64,000 nucleotides of DNA from Alcaligenes faecalis (lineage in GTDB: Bacteria > Pseudomonadota > Gammaproteobacteria > Burkholderiales > Burkholderiaceae_B): positions 744,001 through 808,000 of the forward strand of contig NZ_CP031747.1 in the NCBI RefSeq assembly GCF_005311025.1. Direction: 5' to 3'. Under the pieces are notes generated by a model. That model saw only the letters and a program-made list of their open reading frames with translations, did not search any database and had not been told where the DNA came from. Each line of letters begins with the position of its first letter. Position 1 is the first letter of the stretch. The position numbers were made by a program, and so were the translations under genes. Positions 8,639-18,053 of this stretch are shown here, piece by piece.

Positions 8639-9250
8639 TTACTCGACGGCCAGACGGGCCAACAAGGCTTGCATGGCTTGCGCCCGGTGGCTGTATTTGT
8701 TCTTCACTTCAGGAGAGAGCTGCGCCGCAGTTTGCTTGAGCTCTGGCAGATAAAAGTGAGGATCATAGCCAAAGCCGTGCTCGCCAGCGGGTTGATCCTG
8801 AATCTCCCCTTCCCAGACGCCTTCAATCACGATGGGCCGTGGGTCCTGGGCATGGCGCACATACACCAGAACAGCCACATAACAGGCGCGACGGTCGCTT
8901 TGTCCTTGCAGACGCTGGACCAGCAAGGCGTTATTGGCTGCATCGGACTTTTCACCGCCCAGTTCGCGAGCGGCAAAACGGGCGGAATATACGCCGGGGG
9001 CTTCGTCCAGGGCGCGCACACAGAGGCCGGAGTCATCGGCCAAGGCGGGCAAGCCGCTTAATTGGCTGGCATGACGGGCCTTGGCCAGCGCATTCTCGAT
9101 AAAAGTGGCAAAGGGTTCCTCGGCCTCGGGAATGTTCAATTGGCCTTGAGGAACCATGCTGATACCGGCCTGAGCCAGGATGGCGGAAAACTCCTTGAGT
9201 TTGCCGGCATTGTTGGAGGCCAGGACGACACGCTTGGATTCAGTGTTCAT
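8639..9250 (-). CDS. rdgB: XTP/dITP diphosphatase (RdgB/HAM1)
   Basis: Removes non-canonical purine nucleotides (XTP, dITP) from the pool by hydrolysis to monophosphates. It is 203 residues, the normal size. The N-terminal signature LASNNAGKLKEF, the ADDSGL stretch near residue 70 and the C-terminal GFGYDPHF motif are all present. The ATG at 9250 was chosen because the family motif begins 9 residues later; upstream in-frame sequence is not protein-like. It is followed after 4 bp by hemW. Upstream lies a structured 150-bp spacer after rph. Confidence 0.93.
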   Translation of the reverse strand: MNTESKRVVLASNNAGKLKEFSAILAQAGISMVPQGQLNIPEAEEPFATFIENALAKARHASQLSGLPALADDSGLCVRALDEAPGVYSARFAARELGGEKSDAANNALLVQRLQGQSDRRACYVAVLVYVRHAQDPRPIVIEGVWEGEIQDQPAGEHGFGYDPHFYLPELKQTAAQLSPEVKNKYSHRAQAMQALLARLAVE

Positions 9251-9303
9251 AAGTCGCAGCAGGCGGCAAAGCGCTCTGTTCAGTAAAAATGGCAAGGCGC
9301 CGT

Positions 9304-9363
9304 GCCAGGCAGTGTATGCTGCATGGGATGGCGTCCCAATAGCGGTTTGTCCCGCTACCTGGC
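9304..9363 (-). other. Predicted branched RNA structure in the rph-rdgB spacer
   Basis: An outer helix GCCAGG (9304-9309) / CCTGGC (9358-9363) encloses two hairpins: GGGA/TCCC (9325-9337) and TAGCGG/CCGCTA (9340-9357). The arrangement is a compact multibranch fold lying in the likely leader of rdgB-hemW. It matches no RNA family I recognise. Confidence 0.4.
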
Positions 9364-9403
9364 AGTGTCGCGCAGGGGGCAGGACAGATCCGTTTCATCG
9401 CGA

Positions 9404-10141
9404 TCAGCCCTGCAAGGCTTGTTTCTGGGCTTGCATCAGCTCGGCAATGCCCTGCTCGGCCAGATCCAGCAAGCGATTCAAGGTGGGGCGTGCAAAAGTC
9501 TGGCCTTCGGCGGTGCCCTGCACTTCCACCAGATTACCGCTGCCTGTCATGACGATATTCATGTCCACGCCGCAGGCGGAGTCTTCCAGGTAGTCCAGGT
9601 CCAGGACGGGGTTGGATTCGAACACGCCGACCGAGACGGCCGCCAGTTGATCCAGAATGGGCGAGGCTTGCAGCTTGCCCTGCTCTTGCAGGCTGCGTAC
9701 GGCCAGGCTGGCTGCGACCCAGGCCCCAGTGATACTGGCGCAGCGGGTGCCGCCGTCGGCTTGCAGAACATCACAGTCAATGTGAATGGTGCGCTCGCCC
9801 AGGGCTTTCAGATCAAAGACAGCGCGCAGGCTGCGGCCGATCAGACGCTGGATTTCCTGGGTACGGCCATTTTGCTTGCCACGGGCCGCTTCACGGTCCG
9901 AGCGCGTGTGCGTGGAGCGAGGCAGCATGCCGTATTCCGCCGTTACCCAGCCCTGCTCCTTGCCTTTCAGAAAGGGCGGGACTTTGTCGAGCACGCTGGC
10001 ATTGCACAGAACATGGGTTTCACCCAGACGGATCAGTACCGAGCCTTCGGCGTGACGGGTAAAGCCGGTCACCAGTTCGATAGGACGGCATTGTGCAGCA
10101 GATCGACCCGAGGGACGTGCAATCGTAGCGTTTTCAGACAA
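9404..10141 (-). CDS. rph: Ribonuclease PH
   Basis: Phosphorolytic 3'-to-5' exoribonuclease that trims tRNA 3' ends. The core signatures are RPSGRS near the N-terminus, [17 protein letters not shown] (substrate and phosphate-binding region), [11 protein letters not shown] and the ACGVDMN stretch. I place the start at a TTG at 10141 (protein [14 protein letters not shown], 245 residues): GGAG lies 7 bases upstream and the family is normally about 238 residues. No ATG fits; the only earlier one in frame would add 27 non-conserved residues. It is 30 bp downstream of the SbcC-like gene, on the same strand. Confidence 0.9.
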   Translation of the reverse strand: MSENATIARPSGRSAAQCRPIELVTGFTRHAEGSVLIRLGETHVLCNASVLDKVPPFLKGKEQGWVTAEYGMLPRSTHTRSDREAARGKQNGRTQEIQRLIGRSLRAVFDLKALGERTIHIDCDVLQADGGTRCASITGAWVAASLAVRSLQEQGKLQASPILDQLAAVSVGVFESNPVLDLDYLEDSACGVDMNIVMTGSGNLVEVQGTAEGQTFARPTLNRLLDLAEQGIAELMQAQKQALQG

Positions 10142-10170
10142 GGCTAGGCTCCGGACAAAATTCAAAACGC

Positions 10171-12792
10171 CTATTGTACGCCTTGCGGGACGGGCCGTAG
10201 CGCAACACCCATGTCCATCCACTTATCAGCCTGGCAGGTGAAAAGCAGGATCTGATGGCGTTGAGCGGCGTCGTGAATAATGCGCTTCATGGCCCCCAGG
10301 CGATCGTTGTCGCTGTGGACCAGCACGTCATCCAGAATCAGCAAGGTGGGACGGCCTGCCTGTTGCAGCAAATCTGCATAGGCAAGACGGGCGATCAGGC
10401 CGATTTGCTCGCGTGCGCCAAAGCTCAAGCCGTCAATGTCGTCGGCCAGCCCTTGTCCGCTATCGCGTTGCAGCCAGCGTGGGGCCAGGTATTCGTCCAG
10501 CTCCACCCGTGCCTTGCCCAAAAGCAGACGCAGATAGTGGTTGATGTGCTTTTGCAAAGGCTCGTGCAATTGCTGGGTCAAGGCGTTGCGCTGCTCTCTT
10601 AGTACAGACAGCAACAGGCGCAAGGCCGCGACACGGCGCTCGTAGGTGGCGCAACGGCGCTGGCAGTCGTGCAGACGTAGCGAGGTCTGGTCGATCTGCT
10701 CTTCCAGGCCTTGCGCTCCGTGGGTTTCCAGCTTGGTTTGCACCAACTGCGCGGCCAGTCGGGCCTCGTTATAGCTTTGCTCCTGTTGTTGAGCGCTGCG
10801 CTCCAGACGTTGCAGGTCCTGCTCCAGAACCGAGACGGGCAAGGCGGCCAGCTCGGCTTCCAGAGCTTTTTGATCGGCCAGTTGCTGCTCGCGTTGCAAG
10901 CGCAGTTGTCCCCATTGCTGCTCGCGCTCCTGCTGCGCTTGCTGGCGTTGCGGGTCAGCCCATTGCTGTTCCAGGCTGTGAGCTTCAGCCTGGGCCTGCT
11001 CCAGACGAGCCTGGGTGCGGGCAAGGGCTTCGCGGGCATCATGCCAGTCGCTTTCCAGTGCGCGGTACTGCTGCTCGGCCATGGAGGCGGCTTGGGCGAT
11101 ACGGCCCAGTTCCGAGGCCTCGATGGCCTCGCCTTGCGGGCGTTGCGGGGCGATGCGTTGTTGAGCCGCCTGAACCAGACCTTGCAAGTGTGCTTTGCCT
11201 TGCGGGGCCAGCGCTTTCATGGAGCTGCGTAACAGCCGGTCCTGCTGCTCTTGTTCCCGATATTGCTCGCGGCGGCGTTCCAGCTCTTCCAGGCTTTTTC
11301 CGCCCAGTTGGCCAAGCGCCTGTGCGTATTCCTGCTGGGTTTGCGCCAATTGCTGCTGCACCTTGCCCAGATCGCGGCCGCCGGGAATGATGCGCAACTG
11401 GCCCATTCCGGGAAGCTCAATCAGGGTGCTGGCGCTAAGGTGGGCGCGGTGCTGGCCCTGAATGGATGCCCCATCCAGCAACAGGCCGGCGCCGTCTTGC
11501 AGTTCGATCTGCAATTCGGTGGAAATCGTCTCAAGCTGGTGTTGCAAACGCTGAATAAGCTGGTGCTGCTGGCGTAATTGGTCCAGGGCCTCGTCGCTGA
11601 TTTTCAGCTGCACCAAGGCGGCCCCGCATTGCGCCAGTTGGGTTTCCAACTTGCCCAGTTCTTCCAGTTGCCCTTGCACCTGCTGCAATTGCTGCTGCGT
11701 GCCGTCAAAGCTGGCTTGATCTTGAAACCATTGCTGCCAGGTACGGGCGCGTTCCTGCTCTTGCAGGCTGGCGTCTTTATGGCTGCGCGCCTCCTCCAGA
11801 CGCTGGTTCAAGCTGTTGAGCGTGTCCTGCTCTTGCTCCAGCTTGGCACTCAAGGATTTGACCTGCTCGGCGCGCTGGCTGCGTTGGCGAGCCCACTCCA
11901 GGTCGCGTTCCCCAGCTTGTTGGTAGAGCTTTTCTCGCTCGGCCAACATGTTCAGCGCCTGTTGAAGTTCCTTGGCCCGTTCCTGCAATTGGCGGGCTTG
12001 AAGTAACTGAACCTGCACTTGTTTGGCTTGCTCACGTAGCTGCTTCCAAGGACGCTTAGCCTCGGCATGGGCAATTTGCCTACGGGCCTGCGCCAGTTCG
12101 TCCACCCATTGCTGGTACTGCTGTAAGGCGGCTTGCTGGCTCTGTAACTGCTCTTCCAGCTCCTTGGCTTCTTTCTGCGCTGCCAGCCAGACGCCGCGTG
12201 GCTGTCCTTGAGCCTGGGTCACATATTGGTCCAGCTGTTGCTGGGCCTGTTCGATCAGATAATCCCCGTCTGCACTAGTCAAATCGGCGATTTCGCTACC
12301 CAAAGCCTGCTGCAAGGTGCCGCTGGCGTGCTCAACGGAGCTGCGCAAATCCTGGCCCTGCCCTTGTTCAATCCACAAAAGGCCCGGCACGCCCCAGTTG
12401 CGGGCCTGGCTGCTGCCTTTAGCGGCATACTCAAAGCCCATTTGCTGGGCCAGGTATTGTTCGGCCTCGTCATTGTCCAGATGCTGATTGCCAATGTATA
12501 AATCGCAGCGTTTGCGCTTCAGGAAACGCTTGCTCAGTCGCATGTCCTGGCCGTTCAGGCTGAAATCCAGCTCGATTTCCGGTGCGGCTGAAGAATCACC
12601 CCAAGGCAGGATTTTTGTCAGACTACCTGTGCCATAACGTTCGAAAAACACCGTGCGCAGGGCCTCGGCCAAAGTGCTTTTACCGGCCTCGTTCGGGGCG
12701 CTGATGATGTTCAGGCCCGGCTCCAGCTGGTCCAGTGAGACGGGCTGGCGAAAGCGCTTGAACTGCTCGACGCGCAGGGACTTAATGTGCAT
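10171..12792 (-). CDS. SMC/Rad50-like ATPase (YhaN/SbcC-like)
   Basis: An 873-residue ABC-type ATPase with split head domains. Walker A is at 33-40 (PNEAGKST). A very long Gln/Leu/Arg-rich coiled coil spans roughly residues 160-740. The C-terminal head carries the signature [11 protein letters not shown] and Walker B TLLILDD followed by the D-loop VLVHSD. No CxxC zinc hook is visible at mid-coil, unlike Rad50 and E. coli SbcC, which places it nearer the YhaN class. Start at ATG 12792: GGAAGG sits 7 bases upstream; a GTG 6 bases earlier is too close to that site. It overlaps the nuclease gene by 11 bp. The expected job is processing or tethering of DNA ends with its nuclease partner. Confidence 0.82.
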   Translation of the reverse strand: MHIKSLRVEQFKRFRQPVSLDQLEPGLNIISAPNEAGKSTLAEALRTVFFERYGTGSLTKILPWGDSSAAPEIELDFSLNGQDMRLSKRFLKRKRCDLYIGNQHLDNDEAEQYLAQQMGFEYAAKGSSQARNWGVPGLLWIEQGQGQDLRSSVEHASGTLQQALGSEIADLTSADGDYLIEQAQQQLDQYVTQAQGQPRGVWLAAQKEAKELEEQLQSQQAALQQYQQWVDELAQARRQIAHAEAKRPWKQLREQAKQVQVQLLQARQLQERAKELQQALNMLAEREKLYQQAGERDLEWARQRSQRAEQVKSLSAKLEQEQDTLNSLNQRLEEARSHKDASLQEQERARTWQQWFQDQASFDGTQQQLQQVQGQLEELGKLETQLAQCGAALVQLKISDEALDQLRQQHQLIQRLQHQLETISTELQIELQDGAGLLLDGASIQGQHRAHLSASTLIELPGMGQLRIIPGGRDLGKVQQQLAQTQQEYAQALGQLGGKSLEELERRREQYREQEQQDRLLRSSMKALAPQGKAHLQGLVQAAQQRIAPQRPQGEAIEASELGRIAQAASMAEQQYRALESDWHDAREALARTQARLEQAQAEAHSLEQQWADPQRQQAQQEREQQWGQLRLQREQQLADQKALEAELAALPVSVLEQDLQRLERSAQQQEQSYNEARLAAQLVQTKLETHGAQGLEEQIDQTSLRLHDCQRRCATYERRVAALRLLLSVLREQRNALTQQLHEPLQKHINHYLRLLLGKARVELDEYLAPRWLQRDSGQGLADDIDGLSFGAREQIGLIARLAYADLLQQAGRPTLLILDDVLVHSDNDRLGAMKRIIHDAAQRHQILLFTCQADKWMDMGVALRPVPQGVQ

Positions 12793-13900
12793 GACCACCT
12801 TCCTTATCGCGCAGCAAACCGGCCAGAATCAGCAAGGCATCTTCAGCGGCTTGCTGCTGGCTGCCGTGACGCAGTTCCTGCAACTGTTTCAACGCGGCCT
12901 GCAAGTAGCCATCGGCTTGCAAGGCGTCCAGATCCTCTTCAGAAGGTGCCAGACGCAAGGCCTCGCGCTGGCAGTCCCAGGCGCGGCAACGGGCTTGGGA
13001 TTGCCCCAAAATACTTTCCAGGCGCTCAAAACCGCTCAGGCTTAACTGACCTGATAGCTCCAGTTCCACCACGCTCTGATCAGCCAAGGCGTTCAGTTCC
13101 CGCTCCAGCAGGTCCAGATCCGTGTCGTCATTCAAATGGTGCTGGATACTGCGCCAAGGGTGCTGGGCAACCGGCAAGGCTTGAACCACAGGTGTTGCGC
13201 CCGGTTCGCTGATTTCCACCAGCAGAGCCTGGCCAGAGTCGTTATCCCGAAAGCGGTCCGGCTCGGGCGTGCCGCTGTAGTAGCAGCGCTCGTTAATTTT
13301 GACGGTGCCGTGCCAGTCCCCCAGTGCCAGATAGTCCAGTTTGGCGCGTTGTACGCGGTTTTGATCGATCAGGTTATGGCTGTCCAAATGCTCCAGCACC
13401 CCACTGACGCTGCCATGCGCCAAGCCCAGACGCCAGTAACCCGCCGGACTTTCGGCCTGATCGAACCAGTCGCTCAAGTCCTGATAAGTCTGGCGTTGTG
13501 TCAACGGCGCTGGCAGGACCGCAAGCTTGAGCTCGTCCAGCAGAAAAAGCTCCGGTGTATCAAGCACATGCACATAATCTGGAATGCAGTTCAAGCGGCG
13601 CGCGCGTGTCCAGACACTTTCGCTCAAGGCCGCGTCATGGTTGCCGGGCAGGAGCAGCCAGGGGCCGGTGAAACCCGCCATGGCATTGAAACTGCGGCGC
13701 AGATTGCGATCGCTCAGGGTTTGCGAATCAAAGACATCGCCCGCTACCACAAGCAGATCGGCGCGATGTTCGGTAGCAAGCGTTGCCAGCTTCTCAATGG
13801 CCTTGAAACGTGCCTCAGCCAGGGCGGCCGCGTCCTCCAGCTCGAAACGCGAGTACTGACGACCTATTTGCCAATCGGCTGTATGCAGGATTCGTAGCAT
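12782..13900 (-). CDS. SbcD/YhaO-like DNA repair exonuclease (metallophosphoesterase)
   Basis: A 372-residue calcineurin-type nuclease subunit. Motifs in order: HTADWQIG (6-13), AGDVFD (51-56), GNHD (84-87), LAHGS and ALGDWHG. The first motif in SbcD and Mre11 is DxH; here the metal-binding His is Gln11, while the other ligands are intact. It overlaps the ATPase gene downstream by 11 bp, so the two are made together. The pair is inserted between rph and yicC. A DNA-end nuclease is the best call; 3'-5' polarity and metal need cannot be read from the sequence. Confidence 0.82.
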   Translation of the reverse strand: MLRILHTADWQIGRQYSRFELEDAAALAEARFKAIEKLATLATEHRADLLVVAGDVFDSQTLSDRNLRRSFNAMAGFTGPWLLLPGNHDAALSESVWTRARRLNCIPDYVHVLDTPELFLLDELKLAVLPAPLTQRQTYQDLSDWFDQAESPAGYWRLGLAHGSVSGVLEHLDSHNLIDQNRVQRAKLDYLALGDWHGTVKINERCYYSGTPEPDRFRDNDSGQALLVEISEPGATPVVQALPVAQHPWRSIQHHLNDDTDLDLLERELNALADQSVVELELSGQLSLSGFERLESILGQSQARCRAWDCQREALRLAPSEEDLDALQADGYLQAALKQLQELRHGSQQQAAEDALLILAGLLRDKEGGHAH

Positions 13901-14047
13901 GACTGCCCTTAGATTTGGTAAAAAAATCGGCCCTTACAGGCCTTGAATGCCTAAAGTATAGAGCTTTGTCGCGGCGAGAGGAGCGGCCAAAGTCGGGACC
14001 TGAGAGTACAATTGGCGGCTTTATTCCATTCTTAAAGTGACCCACCC

Positions 14048-14980
14048 ATGATCCGTAGCATGACCGCGTTTGGCAGCGCCAAGGCCGAGTCCGAAGCAGG
14101 CACCATCAATATCGAGATGCGCAGCGTCAACAACCGCTTTCTGGACCTGAATCTGCGTTTGCCCGAGGAACTGCGTTTTGCGGAGAATCTGCTGCGCGAG
14201 CTGGCCGCCCAGGGCGTACAGCGTGGCAAGCTGGAATTGCGGGTCAACTTTGCCCGTAGCGGCACGGATCAGCAACGCAGCCTGGATATGGAGGCGGTGG
14301 AACGCACAGCACAGATGCTGCAAGTGGCACGCGTGGCCATTCCCGATCTGCCTGCACCCGAGCTTCATACCTTGCTGAGCAATCAAAGCGGCAATAATTC
14401 GGGCATGGATCCCGAAATCTGGCTGCCCATGATCAGCCAGGCTTTCGAGGCGGCCTTGCAGGATTTTCAGGCGACCCGAGAGCGTGAAGGCCAGCGGCTG
14501 GCACAAGCCATGCTGGATATTCGCCAGGACATGAGCGTCATTGTGGACGAGGTCGAGCAGCACCTGCCCTCGATCCTGACGGAGCAGAAGAACAAGATTG
14601 CTACTCGCTTGCATGACGCCTTGTTGCAAGCCAGTCCGGACGGTTTCGCCCTGATTTCGGGCGAAGAACTGTCTGCCCGCGTCGCGCAGGAAGCGGCTGT
14701 TTTCTCCCTGCGCATTGATGTGGCTGAGGAAATCGCCCGCTTGCGTTCGCATTTGACCGAGCTGGAGCTGATTCTTAACGGTGATACCAGCGTGTCGTCC
14801 AACAAGAAAAGCACGCGCCAAGGCAGCACTGGCAAGCGTTTGGACTTCCTGTTCCAGGAGATGAACCGTGAGGCTAATACCTTGGGTTCCAAGGCAGGCA
14901 GCATGGACATGACGCGCGCTTCTATCGACTTGAAGCTGTGTATTGAGCAGCTGCGCGAGCAGACCCAAAACATCGAGTAA
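14048..14980 (+). CDS. yicC: YicC-family endoribonuclease
   Basis: A 310-residue YicC protein, slightly longer than the E. coli one (287). The N-terminal signature MIRSMTAFG is followed by the conserved SVNNRFLDLNLRLPE stretch. The C-terminal DUF1732 region ends GKRLDFLFQEMNRE, then TLGSKAG and LKLCIEQLREQTQNIE, all hallmarks of the family. YicC proteins cleave RNA (shown for E. coli YicC). The gene is divergent from the nuclease pair by about 150 bp and is followed by an intrinsic terminator. Confidence 0.92.
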   Translation: MIRSMTAFGSAKAESEAGTINIEMRSVNNRFLDLNLRLPEELRFAENLLRELAAQGVQRGKLELRVNFARSGTDQQRSLDMEAVERTAQMLQVARVAIPDLPAPELHTLLSNQSGNNSGMDPEIWLPMISQAFEAALQDFQATREREGQRLAQAMLDIRQDMSVIVDEVEQHLPSILTEQKNKIATRLHDALLQASPDGFALISGEELSARVAQEAAVFSLRIDVAEEIARLRSHLTELELILNGDTSVSSNKKSTRQGSTGKRLDFLFQEMNREANTLGSKAGSMDMTRASIDLKLCIEQLREQTQNIE

Positions 14981-15588
14981 ACCAGCCAGTCCCTTATTTT
15001 CTGCCTGCCAGTATTTTTTTCAGCAGGTGCTGTCTGCTTAAACCGCGTGAAACCTCAGGTTTTATGGGTTTTTTTCAAGAAAACCGTCTTGCTCAGGCCA
15101 GGCGGTTTTTTTGTGGACTTTTCTGATCATCCTCAAACTCCCTAGGGCTATTTTTTCTGAAAGTGGTCTAGTGAAGCCAGGAATAAATACAGACGCTTTA
15201 TAAGCTGCCTTAATATATAAAAATAAAATAGCGATTTTTAAAATAAAAAAATAAAACAAAAATAAGAAATGGTTTTTATAAATAATTAATCCGGTTTTAA
15301 AAGTTTAAAAACGAATCACCGGTTTTAAATAAATTCATGCTTAATTATCTGTCTGCTAATTAGGTGGCTTGCCGGTTTTGTCCTGGGATTTTCTCGACAA
15401 GGCCAGGTAACACGTCACCTTTTTGACAGTTGTGTTTCTGGTTTTAAAACGGCGGTTTTTTCTGGCCGCTGTCTGAATGCCCTGCTCGGCCCCTTGGGTT
15501 TTTCTCCGCTTTTTTCTGCCTCCGTCCTTCCCGTACAATAGCCAGCGCTGTGCTACTCTTAGGCGGCTTATTAAAGGACAGAAAACAC
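14981..15588. other. 608-bp intergenic region with an AT-rich island
   Basis: No gene is supported here. It holds the yicC terminator, then a strongly AT-rich island (about 15195-15350) unlike the GC-rich surroundings. GGTTTTAAA recurs at about 15294, 15323 and 15441. Several T-tracts follow, with TTGACA near 15426 and TACAAT (15534-15539), the latter a plausible -10 element for nudC. Confidence 0.6.
15080..15112 (+). terminator. Intrinsic terminator after yicC
   Basis: About 12-bp stem (AAAACCGTCTTG with CCAGGCGGTTTT, two wobble pairs), 6-base loop, then a run of seven or more T on the plus strand, 100 bp past the yicC stop. Confidence 0.8.
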
Positions 15589-16350
15589 ATGAATTTCATT
15601 TTTCGTGAAAATGAAATATTGGTCAGCAGCCAGGAAGGACAAGCCTTGATTCCTGCCAAACCCGCACTGGATTTAGCGCCGGCGCAATGGCATGCTCTTT
15701 CTCCAGGTGACGATTGTCAGGATTTTGCCTGCCACGTAGCGGCCGAGACCCCGGCTCCGGATGGCTTTACCTTCCGTCACTTGCGCGGCGTGCTGTCGCA
15801 GTTGGGAGATCAAGCCAGTATGGTGAATCGGGCTTTTCAAGTCTCGGAATGGGCGCGCAGCCATCGTTACTGTGGTGTGTGCGGTTCGACCATGGAGCGT
15901 GTGAAGCATGAACTGTGCTTTCGCTGCACCTCTTGTGGTTTCTCGGCCTATCCCCGCATCTCCCCGGCCATGATGGTACTGATCCGCGACAAGGACCGTA
16001 TCTTGTTGGCCAGTCACTCCACTTACGCGACGGCGCGCTACACGGCTCTGGCCGGGTTTGTGGAAGCCGGTGAAAACCTGGAAGAAGCCATTCACCGTGA
16101 GGTTATGGAGGAAGTGGGGCTGCGCGTGGACAATATTCAGTATTTCGGCAGTCAGTCCTGGCCTTTCCCACATTCTTTAATGGTGGCTTATACCGCCGAG
16201 TACGCCGGGGGGGATTTGCGCATTCAAGCTGACGAAATCAATGACGCGCGCTGGTTTGGCCCGGGTGACGCCCTGCCCGATCTGCCCCATACAGACTCCA
16301 TTGCGGGCCGTTTGATTCGGGCCAATTTACCGGGCCAGGCCAAGACTTAA
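15589..16350 (+). CDS. nudC: NAD(+) diphosphatase / NAD-cap hydrolase NudC
   Basis: A 253-residue Nudix hydrolase that splits NADH or NAD and removes NAD caps from RNA. The zinc ribbon has Cys95, Cys98, Cys113 and Cys116 (one extra Cys at 110). The Nudix box runs from 156 to 178 (GFVEAGENLEEA, then REVMEEVGL). The NudC-specific motif follows as SQSWPFPHS (188-196); the family consensus is SQPWPFPxS, so one position differs. The ATG at 15589 has AAAGGA 10 bases upstream. It converges on the MarR gene with only 8 bp between stops and no terminator in the gap. Confidence 0.93.
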   Translation: MNFIFRENEILVSSQEGQALIPAKPALDLAPAQWHALSPGDDCQDFACHVAAETPAPDGFTFRHLRGVLSQLGDQASMVNRAFQVSEWARSHRYCGVCGSTMERVKHELCFRCTSCGFSAYPRISPAMMVLIRDKDRILLASHSTYATARYTALAGFVEAGENLEEAIHREVMEEVGLRVDNIQYFGSQSWPFPHSLMVAYTAEYAGGDLRIQADEINDARWFGPGDALPDLPHTDSIAGRLIRANLPGQAKT

Positions 16351-16358
16351 AGCGCGAC

Positions 16359-16814
16359 TCAGGTTGCCAGATGGGCGGCGACATTGCGCAGCATACGGCC
16401 CAAATCCTCGCGCTCATTCGGATTGAGCACCGACAGAGCATCATCAATCATTTTTTTGGCGGCGGGCCAGACTTGCGCATAGCGCTCACGGCCTGTTTCG
16501 CTCAGGTACACACGCATATAGCGGCTGTCGTTTTCGTCCGTGCGGCGCTGCACCAATTCGCGTTCTTCCATTTGGTCAATCACCCGGCTCAAGACCGGCT
16601 GATGTACCACGATGGCCTTGGCAATTTCCCCGATGCTGCGCCCGTCCTTATCCCACAGGTACTGCAAGACCCGAAAGTGCACATAGGTCATATTGTGTTC
16701 ACGCAGGGTGGTCGATCTTAGCGTTTGGTCCAACTTGTAGATAATGTTGGCCATCTGGAAGGCCAGATTGGTTTCTACGCTGCTGTCAGGGATGGAGACG
16801 GGAGTTTTGCTCAT
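16359..16814 (-). CDS. MarR-family transcriptional regulator
   Basis: A 151-residue winged-helix repressor. The DNA-binding region includes SIGEIAKAIVVHQPVLSR (recognition helix) and the wing RRTDENDSRYMRVYLSETG. The N- and C-terminal helices would form the dimer. It is the last gene on the strand of a putative aromatic-degradation operon. MarR-type regulators in such clusters (NicR and HpaR are the known parallels) repress the operon until the substrate binds. The probable operator is the perfect palindrome upstream of the first gene of the operon. The ligand is unknown. Confidence 0.9.
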   Translation of the reverse strand: MSKTPVSIPDSSVETNLAFQMANIIYKLDQTLRSTTLREHNMTYVHFRVLQYLWDKDGRSIGEIAKAIVVHQPVLSRVIDQMEERELVQRRTDENDSRYMRVYLSETGRERYAQVWPAAKKMIDDALSVLNPNEREDLGRMLRNVAAHLAT

Positions 16815-16838
16815 AATGCCTTGGGAGAGTCAATCCTG

Positions 16839-16872
16839 CGCTTGTCGCTCCATGAAATCGGAGCGACAAGCG
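16839..16872. other. Perfect 13-bp hairpin ahead of the MarR gene
   Basis: Arms CGCTTGTCGCTCC (16839-16851) and GGAGCGACAAGCG (16860-16872) with an 8-base loop, between the monooxygenase stop and the MarR start. No T-run follows. It could lower read-through from the operon into the regulator, act as an mRNA processing site, or be an operator. Confidence 0.5.
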
Positions 16873-16885
16873 GACCGTCAGTATA

Positions 16886-18043
16886 CTAGCAGAGCTCTGC
16901 CTGGACGGTTCCCGTAGGCGTGTGACTGGCAGCGCGGAAAATCTGCGCGTAGCTCCAGGGATTGGCCATGGCAGAACGCACGACCTGAGTACGCACGGCA
17001 TCGGGCAAGGCGCTGATCTCACCATATAGACAGGACCACTTCTGGCAGTGCTCTACAATCTCGCGCTCGTTGTTTTCCCAGGCTTCCAGGGCTTCGGGGA
17101 TATCGCGGGCATCCTGCACCTTTTCCAGGAACGTGGCCAAAGCCAGGCCATTTTGCATGGCCATGCCCCCACCCTGCCCCAGGTTCGGCGGTTGAGCGTG
17201 GGCGGCGTCGCCCAAAATCGCGGTACGGCCACTGGACCAGGTTTTGCAGCGCGTCACACTGTAACGACCCCAACTGACCGGGCCATCTGCGCGTTCAATC
17301 AAGTGTGCCCAGTGTGGGAACAAGGCAGACCAGTATTCCTTGTCGATCTGGACATTGCTGGCACGCACATCGTCGTACGGGCACGTTAAGGCCAGATAGG
17401 TTTGGGTTTCGCTGACGGGCGTAATCAGCAAGCGATGCAGACCGTTCCAGTTCTCGATGTATTTTTGAGCGTCTTGCTCTGAGGTGTCGCCTGGCTTACG
17501 GGTGATCATGGTACGCAAGGCCCCTTCGCGGGTTTGCTCGTGCACCAGTTCCAGACCGAGAGATTGGCGGATACGGGACCAGATGCCATCAGCACCCACG
17601 ACCAGATCGGCACGTAAACGCTCGCCCGAGGCCAGTTGAACTTCGCCGCGTGCGCTGGCGGCGATGACTTCCACATTCGTGCGTACCTTTACGCCGGCGC
17701 GTTTGCCCGCTTGCTCCAGGGATTTCAGCAGTTGCGAGCGCATCACGGTAATCAGACGGCGATCGGGCGGTGTGGGGCCGCAATCAATGACCTCGTTATT
17801 CAGATCACGCTGCTCAAAGTGGCTACCGTAGAAAGCGCCTTCAATCGCTTGTTCGTACGCTCCCAGGGCTTTGAGAACGCGCAGGCCGTTTTCCCAGATA
17901 TAAATACCGGAGCCATTGGCGCGCAATTCAGACTGGCGCTCCAGCACAGTGACATCCCAGCCGCGTTGAGCCAAAGCGGCGGCGGTTGCCAAACCTCCCA
18001 GGCCACCGCCTGCGATCAAGGCACTTAGTTTTTTATCGGACAT
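16886..18043 (-). CDS. FAD-dependent aromatic-ring monooxygenase
   Basis: A 385-residue class A flavoprotein hydroxylase, the size of salicylate 1-hydroxylase and 6-hydroxynicotinate 3-monooxygenase (NicC). Motifs: dinucleotide fold GGGLGGLATAAAL near residue 11, the DG motif VVGADGIWSRIR near 155, and the GD motif AILGDAAHAQPPNLGQGGG near 290. It uses NAD(P)H and O2 to add a hydroxyl to an activated ring. The ATG at 18043 follows AAGGAA. It is 10 bp after the VOC dioxygenase gene and is the last enzyme of the operon. Substrate is not readable; ring hydroxylation before cleavage fits the neighbours. Confidence 0.85.
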   Translation of the reverse strand: MSDKKLSALIAGGGLGGLATAAALAQRGWDVTVLERQSELRANGSGIYIWENGLRVLKALGAYEQAIEGAFYGSHFEQRDLNNEVIDCGPTPPDRRLITVMRSQLLKSLEQAGKRAGVKVRTNVEVIAASARGEVQLASGERLRADLVVGADGIWSRIRQSLGLELVHEQTREGALRTMITRKPGDTSEQDAQKYIENWNGLHRLLITPVSETQTYLALTCPYDDVRASNVQIDKEYWSALFPHWAHLIERADGPVSWGRYSVTRCKTWSSGRTAILGDAAHAQPPNLGQGGGMAMQNGLALATFLEKVQDARDIPEALEAWENNEREIVEHCQKWSCLYGEISALPDAVRTQVVRSAMANPWSYAQIFRAASHTPTGTVQAELC

Positions 18044-18053
18044 GCTGGTTTCC

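Noticed and set aside
15062-15345. AT-rich island as a transposon or prophage remnant
   Set aside because: No transposase, integrase, terminal repeats or target duplication are visible. Base composition alone does not support a mobile element.
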